The notes: generated by a model from the letters alone, not told the origin. DNA of 7,148 bases from Alphaproteobacteria bacterium (GCA_023141075.1 JAGLKL010000069.1:1-7148); one strand, 5' to 3'; shown: positions 1 through 6,434, counted from the stretch's first letter. Translations and numbers: made by a program.

Positions 1-4
1 TTAG

Positions 5-26
5 AAAAAGTTGCGACTGACGTAAC
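5..26 (-). terminator. Weak intrinsic terminator candidate after the DUF4167 gene
   Basis: Read on the minus strand, GTTACG, a five-base loop TCAGT and CGCAAC form a six-pair stem with one internal A-C mismatch. The stem is followed directly by TTTTTC. It starts about 30 bases after the DUF4167 stop codon, which is the right place for a terminator. The stem is short and imperfect, so termination may be inefficient or the match fortuitous. Confidence 0.33.
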
Positions 27-56
27 CCAATTATACCCCCTATATCCCGAAACACT

Positions 57-473
57 CTAACCAACAGCTTCCGGCTCTTTAAACTTCTTCTTAACAGATT
101 CCCCGACTATGCTGCTTGGCAATGATAAATCATCAACTCCACTAGAATTATTTTGTGCAGCGTTGCTGCGGTTGCCTATGTTTTCCTGCTCCTCTCTTTT
201 GCCGAAAACTTTCGCCGCATCAAACTTACCGTTATTCTCGTTAATAACCCGGATATAATGCTCTGCATGCTGATAGTAATTCTCTGCAACAATTATGTCT
301 CCCGCAGAAGAAGCATCCCTAGCCAAAGCCAGATATTTCTCAGCAACTTGATGCGCAGTTCCGCGAATACGCACATCCGGCCCGTTACTGTTGTAAACTT
401 GCGCTCTTTGCTGGTTATTGCGGTGTCCGCTATTACGGCTTCTCTGCCTTCTACTTGACGTTCCGTGTTTCAT
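57..473 (-). CDS. DUF4167 domain protein of unknown function
   Basis: This is a conserved alphaproteobacterial protein with no assigned biochemical role. From the ATG at 473 it has 138 residues. The first 25 are rich in Arg, Ser, Asn and Gln, as in a disordered nucleic-acid-binding tail. Residues 26-78 are the conserved core: YNSNGPDVRIRGTA, then the helical pair VAEKYLALARDASSAGD and AENYYQHAEHYIRVI. The tail from about residue 80 is polar and Asn/Gln/Ser-rich, with a Lys-rich patch (129-132). Family members I recall often have longer low-complexity tails, so this copy is short. The frame stays open upstream to 530, but those extra 19 residues (MYGMECWLCETVNVTDFII) do not resemble the family, whose basic tail begins close to the start Met. 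No strong Shine-Dalgarno is visible; a GGA lies about 11 bases upstream. It lies 238 bases after prmC, so it may have its own promoter. Family assignment is firm; function is unknown. Confidence 0.88.
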   Translation of the reverse strand: MKHGTSSRRQRSRNSGHRNNQQRAQVYNSNGPDVRIRGTAHQVAEKYLALARDASSAGDIIVAENYYQHAEHYIRVINENNGKFDAAKVFGKREEQENIGNRSNAAQNNSSGVDDLSLPSSIVGESVKKKFKEPEAVG

Positions 474-711
474 AATAATAAAATCCGTTACATTTACAGT
501 TTCACACAACCAACACTCCATACCATACATTAAATATGCAGGCCAAAACAGCAGGGCGCCGGAGATTTCGTACAGTTAAACACAATATATTGCAGATGCT
601 CTTATATGATCTCAACGAATATAAACTCTATATCGTGTACATGTTGCCTTGAACAAATCCAAGGTACAGCCAAGGACGTTTTTCAATCAAGCCATACCGA
701 TAGAATTTTAT

Positions 712-1626
712 TTATTTATCCCCACAAGAGATTTCCACAACCCGCGGATTCCCTGCAAGATCAGCATGGACGGTGCGTAGCGCAAATCCAGATTCTTTGC
801 TGAGTCGCACCACATCATTTTCCTGATCATAACCAATTTCCAGTAATGCGATTCCATCGGGAAAAAGATGCGTTTTTAGTTTGGAAAAAATTATTTTGTA
901 GGCATCGAGACCCTCATTTCCACCATCAAGACCCAGAATCGGATCATGATTCTTTACCTCTGGAGCCAGATTTTGGATCACGTGATTCGAGATATATGGA
1001 GGATTACTGACAACAAGATCGAATTTTTGCTGCGTATTGTGCGCATCTTTTTTCGCATCATGTTGCGCATCAACTGCATCCCACCATGACCCGTGTATGA
1101 ACTTTGCACGGCTGCCGCACCCGTTTTGTTGCGCATTATATCGCGCAATATCAAGTGCCCCTTCAGATAAATCCACCCCAATTCCTTCAGAATTAGAGAA
1201 CTCGGAAAGCAAAGCAATCAGAATACACCCCGACCCGGTACCAAGATCAAGAATCTTCCGGGGAACCTCACGCCCGGTAAAACGTTGTAGTGCCAATTCA
1301 ACAATAAGCTCAGTCTCAGGACGTGGATCCAATGTGTCAGGAGAAAGTTTAAACTCTAATCCCCAAAATTCCCTCTTATTATATATACGAGATAGCGGCC
1401 TGCCGCTGATACGCTCCATCACATCGCCGCGCATCTGTTCACAAAGCGCAGCTTCTATCTCAATTTCTTCACCTTTGGCAATAATATCCGCCCACTCCAG
1501 ACCCGCACGCTCTTCTACAATAATACGAGCATCCAGCGCGGGCATCTCTATCATTGCTTCTTGCAGAGCATCTTTCATTTCCCGATAAATATTTTTCAAA
1601 GTCATAGGTAGTGGTAGTGTCGTCAC
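712..1626 (-). CDS. prmC: Peptide chain release factor N5-glutamine methyltransferase
   Basis: PrmC (formerly HemK) uses S-adenosylmethionine to methylate the side-chain amide of the glutamine in the GGQ motif of release factors RF1 and RF2, which speeds peptide release. The 304-residue product has the N-terminal helical substrate-binding domain (about 10-95), PRPETE (101-106), the SAM-binding loop DLGTGSGCI (127-135), the acidic motif I-like VDLS (151-154) and the catalytic NPPY (208-211). It is slightly longer than the usual 280-290 residues. Part of the excess is a hydrophilic Asp-Ala-rich insertion at about 183-201, just before the NPPY strand. The start is GTG, chosen because GAGG lies nine bases upstream; an ATG seven codons later has no such site. 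The gene begins 24 bases after prfA, which encodes its substrate, so cotranscription is nearly certain. Identification is secure from the motifs and the neighbour. Confidence 0.96.
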   Translation of the reverse strand: MTTLPLPMTLKNIYREMKDALQEAMIEMPALDARIIVEERAGLEWADIIAKGEEIEIEAALCEQMRGDVMERISGRPLSRIYNKREFWGLEFKLSPDTLDPRPETELIVELALQRFTGREVPRKILDLGTGSGCILIALLSEFSNSEGIGVDLSEGALDIARYNAQQNGCGSRAKFIHGSWWDAVDAQHDAKKDAHNTQQKFDLVVSNPPYISNHVIQNLAPEVKNHDPILGLDGGNEGLDAYKIIFSKLKTHLFPDGIALLEIGYDQENDVVRLSKESGFALRTVHADLAGNPRVVEISCGDK

Positions 1627-1635
1627 GTGTTATGT

Positions 1636-1639
1636 CCTC
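1636..1639 (-). promoter_or_regulatory. Shine-Dalgarno site deciding the prmC GTG start
   Basis: On the minus strand GAGG sits nine bases before GTG at 1626. This favours the GTG over the downstream ATG at 1605, which has no purine-rich site at a suitable distance. The site lies in the 24-base gap after the prfA stop. Confidence 0.7.
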
Positions 1640-1650
1640 AAATATAAATA

Positions 1651-2718
1651 TCAGGAATCCAGATTGATTAGTGCCGCAGCCTGATCTTCGGCAATCAACG
1701 CATCGATCACTTCATCTAAAGCCTGCCCCGCCACGACCTCATCAAGTCTATATAAAGTGAGGTTAATCCGGTGATCAGTCAAACGCCCCTGCGGAAAGTT
1801 ATACGTGCGAATGCGTTCGGAGCGATCCCCCGAACCAACTTGAGACTTACGATCACTGGCACGTTCATCAGCCAGTTTCTGACGCTGCAAATCATAAAGG
1901 CGAGTGCGCAAGACTTTCATAGCCTTATCACGGTTTTTATGTTGAGAGCGCGCTTCTTGCATCTCCACTACAACGCCGGTTGGAAGGTGGGTAATACGCA
2001 CAGCACTATCTGTAGTGTTCACATGCTGCCCCCCAGCACCCTGCGAGCGATAAGTATCAATGCGCAAATCTCTAGCCGTATCAATCTTAACGTCTACTTC
2101 CTCAGCCTCAGGCAAGACGGCCACCGTCGCCGCAGATGTATGCACACGCCCTTGCGTTTCGGTCTTGGGAACACGCTGAACGCGGTGTACACCAGACTCA
2201 AACTTTAATTTAGAAAACACATTCGTACCTGAAACTTCGGCCACGACTTCCCTATAGCCCCCGATATCATTTTCCGAAGCTTCGACAATCTGGAATCGCC
2301 ACCCCATCTTTGCGGCATAACCTTTATACATCCCACATAAATCCGCAGCGAATAAAGCGGCCTCGTCCCCACCTGTCCCGGCGCGTATCTCCAATATAGC
2401 GTTTTTCGCATCCGCTTCATCTTTTGGAATAAGAACAAGACGCACTTGACGCTCAAGCTCCGGTATACGTGCATCCAGCGCCCGTATTTCTTCGGCAGCC
2501 ATATCCTTCATTTCCGAATCTTCAAGCATTTCCTGCAGATCGGCTTTCTCCGCCAAAACCGCACTGAGTTCATCAAATACCTCTACCACAGGAGAAAGTT
2601 CCGCATACTCAACAGAAAGCTTGGTAAACTCCCCCCCGCTCAAATTCCCGGCAGACATCAACGCCGCCAGTTCTTCGTAGCGCAAACGTATGGTTTTAAG
2701 CTTTTCCTGCATAGACAT
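1651..2718 (-). CDS. prfA: Peptide chain release factor 1 (RF1)
   Basis: RF1 recognises UAA and UAG stop codons in the ribosomal A site and triggers hydrolysis of peptidyl-tRNA. The 355-residue length is close to the usual 360. The N-terminal helical domain covers about 1-110. Domain 2 begins with IRAGTGGDEA (111-120) and carries the stop-codon-reading tripeptide as PKT (184-186), followed by the HTSAATVAVLPE segment (193-204). The catalytic loop GAGGQHVN has GGQ at 229-231. The C-terminal block GDRSERIRTYNFPQGRLTDHRI lies around 297-318. The HTSAAT and PxT features mark RF1 rather than RF2, which has SPF. The start at 2718 is supported by AGGT nine bases upstream; the second ATG at 2712 is less well placed. 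prmC follows after 24 bases and modifies Gln231. The middle Lys of PKT differs from the PAT of E. coli; all other key residues are intact. Confidence 0.98.
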   Translation of the reverse strand: MSMQEKLKTIRLRYEELAALMSAGNLSGGEFTKLSVEYAELSPVVEVFDELSAVLAEKADLQEMLEDSEMKDMAAEEIRALDARIPELERQVRLVLIPKDEADAKNAILEIRAGTGGDEAALFAADLCGMYKGYAAKMGWRFQIVEASENDIGGYREVVAEVSGTNVFSKLKFESGVHRVQRVPKTETQGRVHTSAATVAVLPEAEEVDVKIDTARDLRIDTYRSQGAGGQHVNTTDSAVRITHLPTGVVVEMQEARSQHKNRDKAMKVLRTRLYDLQRQKLADERASDRKSQVGSGDRSERIRTYNFPQGRLTDHRINLTLYRLDEVVAGQALDEVIDALIAEDQAAALINLDS

Positions 2719-2790
2719 GATTTTTTGACCTGCAAATTACATCTGCCCTGCCCACAAGGCAAAGCGGAATTTCTTTTCCAACGGATGATT

Positions 2791-2819
2791 TATCTACCTG
2801 TTTTTGAACAAAAACACAA
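2791..2819 (-). promoter_or_regulatory. Candidate prfA promoter with overlapping palindrome
   Basis: On the minus strand TTGTGT (2819-2814) and TAGATA (2796-2791) are 17 bases apart, a possible -35/-10 pair about 75-100 bases before prfA. The perfect inverted repeat GTTTTTG-AA-CAAAAAC (2800-2815) fills most of the spacer and overlaps the -35, the position expected of a repressor operator. The -10 is a poor match, so the promoter is tentative. The palindrome itself is seen directly. Confidence 0.3.
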
Positions 2820-2904
2820 TCTTTTAACGTGCAAAGATAATCAAGAAAATTCATCAAGCAAAATGTATTATTCTTAAGTGAAACTACTATATGATCGTTT
2901 TGCT

Positions 2905-3798
2905 TTACTCATAAGCACCATCCTCACTATCCTTGAAATCCAGTGTTTTGAGATAAGTCGTATTAAGCGGGATACCATTGCGCACATCACCATCCTTGCC
3001 CAAAGGCTTGAGTGCACGCCCCTCAACAATAATCTCGACATTAGCGGCATTGCCCAGCGACATACTTAGCCCCGGATTATCGGGAACAAAATACTCCTCC
3101 CCTTTTTCCAGCACACGCGAAACCATAATTCCGCCATCACCATCTTTAATCTCAACCCAGCTATTACCAATGATTTTCAGGATAATGCCGGTCTGCTGTA
3201 TACCGCCCATATTTTCAACTTCAGGCTCTTCAGCACTTTGCGCACCAACTTTATCGTCCACAACGCCACTTTGCCCTTGCGCTGCTGCCTCTTGCAACGG
3301 TTTATCCAGCGCATCAATCAAAATCTCTTCATTAACATGGTTTTCAATATGCTCAGGCAACAGAGCTACATCTTGCACAATAGAACGATCTGGTTTGTTA
3401 AATTGATGCCAAGCCAGCATAAAAACCGAAGCCAGCACAAGCGCACCACTCACAAGCCATAATGTAGGAATCTTGGTTTCGGAAACAGGAATCGGAAAAG
3501 ATAACGAAATCTTGCTTTGCCCGTTCATATACTGACTTTTGAACAAATATACGACTTTGTCGCCATCAAGCTCCAGATACTCAGCATAACTACGGACAAA
3601 TCCAATTGCATAAACTCGACCCGGCAGCTTGGAAACATCCCCGCGCTCAATCGCACCGAGTTGCGAACTGCGTATACGCAAAGCGCGTTCTACATCTTCT
3701 AAAGACTTGCCATAGAACTCGCGTGTGAGGCGGAGAACCTCACCCACATCTGTCTCTGCCAGTGTCTCCAGTTCCTCAACCGATAATTCCTTTTCCAT
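2905..3798 (-). CDS. rodZ: RodZ-like HTH / transmembrane / DUF4115 protein
   Basis: RodZ proteins are bitopic inner-membrane proteins. Their cytoplasmic helix-turn-helix domain binds the actin homologue MreB and links it to the cell-wall elongation machinery. Numbering here is from the ATG at 3798 (297 residues). An acidic leader is followed by the Xre-type HTH at about 17-86, including SLEDVERALRIRSSQLGAIE and the diagnostic LPGRVYAIGFVRSYAEYL. A linker leads to one membrane segment at about 111-131 (IPTLWLVSGALVLASVFMLAW). A periplasmic Glu/Gln/Ala-rich spacer (about 135-200) leads to the DUF4115 domain at about 203-280 (GIILKIIGNSWVEIKDGDG, then VLEKGEEYFVP). A TTG two codons upstream is possible, but neither start has a clear ribosome binding site. 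The gene begins 54 bases after lysC. The architecture is secure; a role in cell shape is inferred from the family. Confidence 0.87.
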   Translation of the reverse strand: MEKELSVEELETLAETDVGEVLRLTREFYGKSLEDVERALRIRSSQLGAIERGDVSKLPGRVYAIGFVRSYAEYLELDGDKVVYLFKSQYMNGQSKISLSFPIPVSETKIPTLWLVSGALVLASVFMLAWHQFNKPDRSIVQDVALLPEHIENHVNEEILIDALDKPLQEAAAQGQSGVVDDKVGAQSAEEPEVENMGGIQQTGIILKIIGNSWVEIKDGDGGIMVSRVLEKGEEYFVPDNPGLSMSLGNAANVEIIVEGRALKPLGKDGDVRNGIPLNTTYLKTLDFKDSEDGAYE

Positions 3799-3852
3799 GG
3801 GCAAGATAATACGATATTTTTATGCACCACGCTAGAGTCTAAACACTTTATC

Positions 3853-5097
3853 CTACTCAGGATTCGACTCCTGACAATCCAGCCCGTAAGCCGTGTGTAA
3901 AGAGCGCAAAGCAAGCTCTGTATAATCACTATCGATCAGAACACTGATCTTGATCTCAGATGTGGAAATAACATGAATGTTAATTCCCTTTTCTCCCAGC
4001 GTATTAAACATAGTATTGGCCACCCCTGCATGAGACTGCATACCAATACCAACCACCGAGATTTTACAGACATTCTCGCGCGTAATGACTTTATCGTAAG
4101 AACACTCGACATCCTCTTCCAGCACTTTAATTGCCCGCGCCAGATCGGTTTTGTTGATCGTAAACGTCATGTCCGTACGCCCATCAGCAGAAATATTCTG
4201 CACGATCATATCAACATTCACAGCCGCTTTGGCCAATGGACCAAAGAGCCCTGCCGCAACGCTTGGTCTATCTTCAACACCAATCACTGTAACTTTTGCC
4301 TCATCTTGCCTGTGTGCAATACCTGTAACGATTACTTGTTCCACAATTTCTTCCTCTGTTACCACTAATGTCCCTTTTAATGCGCTTCCAACCTCATCGT
4401 CAAAACTCGACAAAACCTGGATTGCAACCCCACTTTTCGCACCCATTTCCACCGAGCGGGTTTGTAATACCTTGCTCCCCAAAGACGCCAACTCCAACAT
4501 CTCTTCATAGGATATCCGGCTAATCTTGCTGGCTTCCGGCACTATACGCGGGTCGGCTGTGTAAACACCGTTCACATCAGTATAAATATCACAACGATCC
4601 GCCCCAAGTGCCGCAGCCAGAGCCACTGCCGATGTATCCGATCCGCCCCGACCCAGCGTAGAAATCCGGCTTTCTTCCGTTATTCCCTGAAATCCGGGAA
4701 CAACTGCCACTTCACCGTCATCAAGATGTTTATGCAACTCTTCTATGCCAATAGACTTAATACGCGCCTTGCCATACACATTATTCGTCTTGATTGGAAT
4801 CTGCCATCCAAGCCAGGAACGTGCCTTAACACCCCTTTTTTGCAGAGCAATAGCCATCAGCCCCGAAGTAATCTGCTCACCGGCAGAAACAACCGTGTCA
4901 TACTCGCTCACATCATGGAGTTCATTGATTTCCAAACAATAACCAACAAGCCGGTCAGTAATCCCGGACATCGCCGAAACAACCACAACAACCTTATGCC
5001 CGGCATGTGTTTCACGCACGATTTTATCAGCTACACATTCGATGCGCTCAATATCAGAAACTGAGGTTCCACCAAATTTCAAAACCAGAAGCGCCAT
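3853..5097 (-). CDS. lysC: Aspartate kinase
   Basis: LysC phosphorylates aspartate with ATP to give 4-phospho-aspartate, the first step toward lysine (and diaminopimelate for peptidoglycan), methionine and threonine. The 414-residue protein starts with the amino-acid-kinase motif KFGGTSV (7-13) and has VVVSAMSGITD (38-48), SAGEQ (71-75), the aspartate/ATP site TLGRGGSDTSA (147-157) and DIYTDVNGVYTADPR (170-184). Two ACT domains follow, at about 267-335 (with NVDMIVQNIS) and 345-410 (with VGIGMQSHAGVA and ISTSEIKISVLI). This fits the single-function, lysine/threonine-inhibited alpha-type enzymes such as those of Corynebacterium and Bacillus; feedback inhibition here is inferred from the ACT domains. 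The start at 5097 lies at the conserved N-terminus, with a weak AGAAGA about nine bases upstream. It is followed by the rodZ-like gene after 54 bases and is probably cotranscribed with it. Confidence 0.97.
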   Translation of the reverse strand: MALLVLKFGGTSVSDIERIECVADKIVRETHAGHKVVVVVSAMSGITDRLVGYCLEINELHDVSEYDTVVSAGEQITSGLMAIALQKRGVKARSWLGWQIPIKTNNVYGKARIKSIGIEELHKHLDDGEVAVVPGFQGITEESRISTLGRGGSDTSAVALAAALGADRCDIYTDVNGVYTADPRIVPEASKISRISYEEMLELASLGSKVLQTRSVEMGAKSGVAIQVLSSFDDEVGSALKGTLVVTEEEIVEQVIVTGIAHRQDEAKVTVIGVEDRPSVAAGLFGPLAKAAVNVDMIVQNISADGRTDMTFTINKTDLARAIKVLEEDVECSYDKVITRENVCKISVVGIGMQSHAGVANTMFNTLGEKGINIHVISTSEIKISVLIDSDYTELALRSLHTAYGLDCQESNPE

Positions 5098-5146
5098 TTC
5101 AATTATCTTCTATCTGTCGTATGTTTTGTAATTCTCAACAGGGTTA

Positions 5147-5175
5147 TCCATACTAACCATGAGAAAAAAAATCAA
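5147..5175 (-). promoter_or_regulatory. Possible lysC promoter
   Basis: In the 124-base gap before lysC, TTGATT (5175-5170) and TATGGA (5152-5147) on the minus strand are 17 bases apart, giving a leader of about 45 bases. The -10 matches the consensus at only three positions. I see no leader peptide or recognisable lysine riboswitch, which would in any case need more room than this gap offers. Confidence 0.22.
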
Positions 5176-5221
5176 AGGATTTCGTAATGAAAGAAATGAA
5201 TATAATTAATAGATCCTGACC

Positions 5222-5470
5222 CTAGGCCGCTATAACCTTTTGAGCCAGAGCCTTACTCTCCTCATAAGCTCTTTGCATAATACAAAGCGGTACAGGTAAT
5301 TGGCTTTTTCTTATCGCGTCGCGAGCTAGTATTATCTCAATATCCCTCAGGGTATAGATCACATTCGCAGAAACTTTCGGGTTGGAAAAGCACACAACTG
5401 GATTTTCACCTCCCGACCAATGAAACTTCCAGAACAAATTACTCGCCCGCATAAAAAATTCATGTTTCAT
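5222..5470 (-). CDS. Small orphan protein, no recognised family
   Basis: I do not recognise this 82-residue product. It begins MKHEFFMRASNLFWKF, and an aromatic-rich N-terminus (FF, FWKFHW at about 5-18) is followed by a Gly/Asn/Pro turn (GGENP). The second half is predicted helical: LRDIEIILARDAIRK (41-55) and a C-terminal helix from about 62 to 82 ending AQKVIAA. There is no signal peptide, membrane segment or Cys/His metal motif. The start at 5470 is supported by GGTGAT four bases upstream, which complements the 16S rRNA tail, and by a good sigma70-like promoter about 45-70 bases upstream. TTG and GTG codons at 5482 and 5479 are in frame but overlap that site. It is transcribed toward lysC and divergently from etfB. 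It could be a lineage-specific gene or a remnant of a longer one; the aligned promoter, ribosome site and intact frame favour a real gene. Confidence 0.5.
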   Translation of the reverse strand: MKHEFFMRASNLFWKFHWSGGENPVVCFSNPKVSANVIYTLRDIEIILARDAIRKSQLPVPLCIMQRAYEESKALAQKVIAA

Positions 5471-5474
5471 TTTT

Positions 5475-5480
5475 ATCACC
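5475..5480 (-). promoter_or_regulatory. Ribosome binding site of the small orphan gene
   Basis: GGTGAT on the minus strand matches the 3' part of the extended Shine-Dalgarno TAAGGAGGTGATC. It lies four bases before the ATG at 5470, a suitable distance for this shifted pairing, and it selects that ATG over the in-frame TTG and GTG codons it overlaps. Confidence 0.45.
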
Positions 5481-5513
5481 AATTACCCATTCATCCCTAG
5501 TATTATGACCTCT

Positions 5514-5542
5514 GTTATACTGTATTTTCCATAAATATACAA
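5514..5542 (-). promoter_or_regulatory. Sigma70-like promoter of the small orphan gene
   Basis: On the minus strand TTGTAT (5542-5537), a 17-base spacer and TATAAC (5519-5514) form a good housekeeping-type promoter; the -10 matches the consensus at five of six positions. Transcription would start near 5507, giving a leader of about 37 bases. This is the most convincing promoter in the window and the main argument that the orphan gene is expressed. Confidence 0.5.
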
Positions 5543-5559
5543 GAAAATGTAGGATAATT

Positions 5560-5576
5560 TGTTGCGCACTGCAACA
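5560..5576. promoter_or_regulatory. Operator-like palindrome upstream of etfB
   Basis: TGTTGC and GCAACA form a perfect six-base inverted repeat around the centre GCACT. It lies about 70-90 bases before the etfB start and just upstream of the orphan gene's -35, so a bound protein could affect either divergent gene. TGC/GCA palindromes of this general kind are known to me as targets of the polyhydroxyalkanoate regulator PhaR in Alphaproteobacteria. That assignment is speculative; the inverted repeat is seen directly. Confidence 0.35.
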
Positions 5577-5604
5577 CAAAAACACCCTTGCGCTACCCTT
5601 TTGA

Positions 5605-5632
5605 TTGACGCAAAATATTAAAACTTTGAATA
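5605..5632 (+). promoter_or_regulatory. Possible etfB promoter
   Basis: TTGACG (5605-5610) is followed after 16 bases by TGAATA (5627-5632). The -10 is weak. If correct, transcription starts roughly ten bases before the GTG start, leaving almost no leader. That would fit the absence of a Shine-Dalgarno sequence before etfB. TTGATT at 5601 is an alternative -35. Confidence 0.22.
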
Positions 5633-5648
5633 AACCAAAAGTACTACC

Positions 5649-6410
5649 GTGAAAATATTAGTCCCAGTCAAACGCGTTATAGACCACACCGTAAAGGTAC
5701 ATGTGGATCGCGAAAAAAACACCATCGAGACCGATAATGTAAAAATGACCATCAATCCTTTTGATTCTCATGCGCTGGAAGAAGCCGTGCGCTTAAAGGA
5801 AACAGGCAAGGCAAGCGAAGTAATCGCTGTTACTATTGGCCCGGAAAAAGCACAGGAACAGCTACGCACAGCTATGGCCATGGGTGCTGATCGAGCAATT
5901 TTGGTTAAAACAAACATGCCTATCGATATTGGCGGGATTCAGCCTTTAAGTGTAGCAAAAACATTTCAGAAAATAGCAAATAAAGAACTCCCCGACCTGA
6001 TCCTTATGGGCAAGCTTTCCATTGACAGCGACGCAAACCAGACCCCGCAAATGCTCGCCGCCCTTTTGGGCTGGTCGCAGGCAACTTACGCCTCATCTAT
6101 CGCTTTTATAGAAGAAGGAAACGAACAGTTTGAAGTCACCCGCGAAATAGATGGCGGTATAGAAACACTGCGCCTGAAAGCCCCGGCTGTCATATCAGTA
6201 GATTTGAATCTTAATAAACCCCGCTATGCAAAACTCCCGGATATCATAAAAGCCAAGAAAAAGCCTCTGGAAATCATTGATCTGTCAGATATACATCCCG
6301 GCGTTAAACTCCTGAAAATCACTGAACCGCCTGAGCGTCCTCCAGGCATTCAAGTACCTGATGTTGATACACTGATCGACAAACTGAAAAACGAAGCCAA
6401 AGTGATATAG
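5649..6410 (+). CDS. etfB: Electron transfer flavoprotein beta subunit
   Basis: EtfB forms a soluble heterodimer with EtfA. The dimer carries one FAD and one AMP and takes electrons from acyl-CoA and similar dehydrogenases to ETF:quinone oxidoreductase. The 253-residue product begins MKILVPVKRVID and contains NVKMTINPFD (30-39) and the LRTAMAMGADRAILV strand-turn (72-86). The AMP-binding region is GKLSIDSDANQT (121-132), and the family signature is VTREIDGGIETL (163-174). The recognition loop that docks onto partner dehydrogenases is LNKPRYAKLPDIIKAKKK (188-205). The end, PDVDTLIDKLKNEAKVI, is typical of the group I housekeeping ETF. A few extra residues (PIDIGG, 91-96) lie before QPLSVAK, and the AMP loop has IDSD where IDDD is common. 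The GTG start lacks an obvious ribosome binding site, but it lies exactly at the conserved N-terminus. etfA follows after 26 bases. Confidence 0.97.
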   Translation: MKILVPVKRVIDHTVKVHVDREKNTIETDNVKMTINPFDSHALEEAVRLKETGKASEVIAVTIGPEKAQEQLRTAMAMGADRAILVKTNMPIDIGGIQPLSVAKTFQKIANKELPDLILMGKLSIDSDANQTPQMLAALLGWSQATYASSIAFIEEGNEQFEVTREIDGGIETLRLKAPAVISVDLNLNKPRYAKLPDIIKAKKKPLEIIDLSDIHPGVKLLKITEPPERPPGIQVPDVDTLIDKLKNEAKVI

Positions 6411-6434
6411 AAGATTAAAGATAAAGATTAAAGA
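6411..6434 (+). repeat. 11-base direct repeat in the etfB-etfA gap
   Basis: AAGATTAAAGA occurs at 6411-6421 and again at 6424-6434, separated by TA. Together the copies fill nearly all of the 26-base gap and end two bases before the etfA ATG. No classical Shine-Dalgarno is present, so these A/G-rich copies may serve as a weak ribosome entry region. Confidence 0.6.

Noticed and set aside
30..35. Perfect TATAAT on the minus strand after the DUF4167 gene
   Set aside because: No acceptable -35 lies 16-18 bases upstream, and the downstream gene is outside the window.
1..60. Open plus-strand frame ending in TAA at 58-60, possibly the tail of a convergent gene overlapping the DUF4167 stop
   Set aside because: Nineteen open codons are expected often by chance, and the residues match no family I know. 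Only sequence to the left could decide.
647..664. CCTTG-N8-CAAGG inverted repeat after prmC as a terminator
   Set aside because: Five-pair stem with a large loop and no T-run on either side.
606..803. Plus-strand 65-codon frame across the prmC end and the following gap
   Set aside because: It overlaps the prmC coding region antisense, has no ribosome site and shows no family features.
1037..1588. Long plus-strand open frame of 183 codons opposite prmC
   Set aside because: Ser/Pro/Ile-rich translation with no domain; it is the antisense shadow of prmC, whose motifs are unambiguous.
2978..3406. Plus-strand open frame of 142 codons opposite the rodZ-like gene
   Set aside because: Low-complexity Ser/Pro-rich shadow with no ribosome site or family resemblance.
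4441..4446. Internal ATG in lysC as a start for a separate beta subunit, as in Corynebacterium and Bacillus
   Set aside because: The Met at residue 218 lacks a convincing ribosome binding site, so a second product is not supported from sequence.
5161..5184. AAATC-CTTT-GATTT hairpin followed by a T-run on the minus strand, a possible terminator of the orphan gene
   Set aside because: The stem has only five pairs, four of them A-T, too weak for a convincing intrinsic terminator. The T-run also overlaps the candidate lysC promoter.
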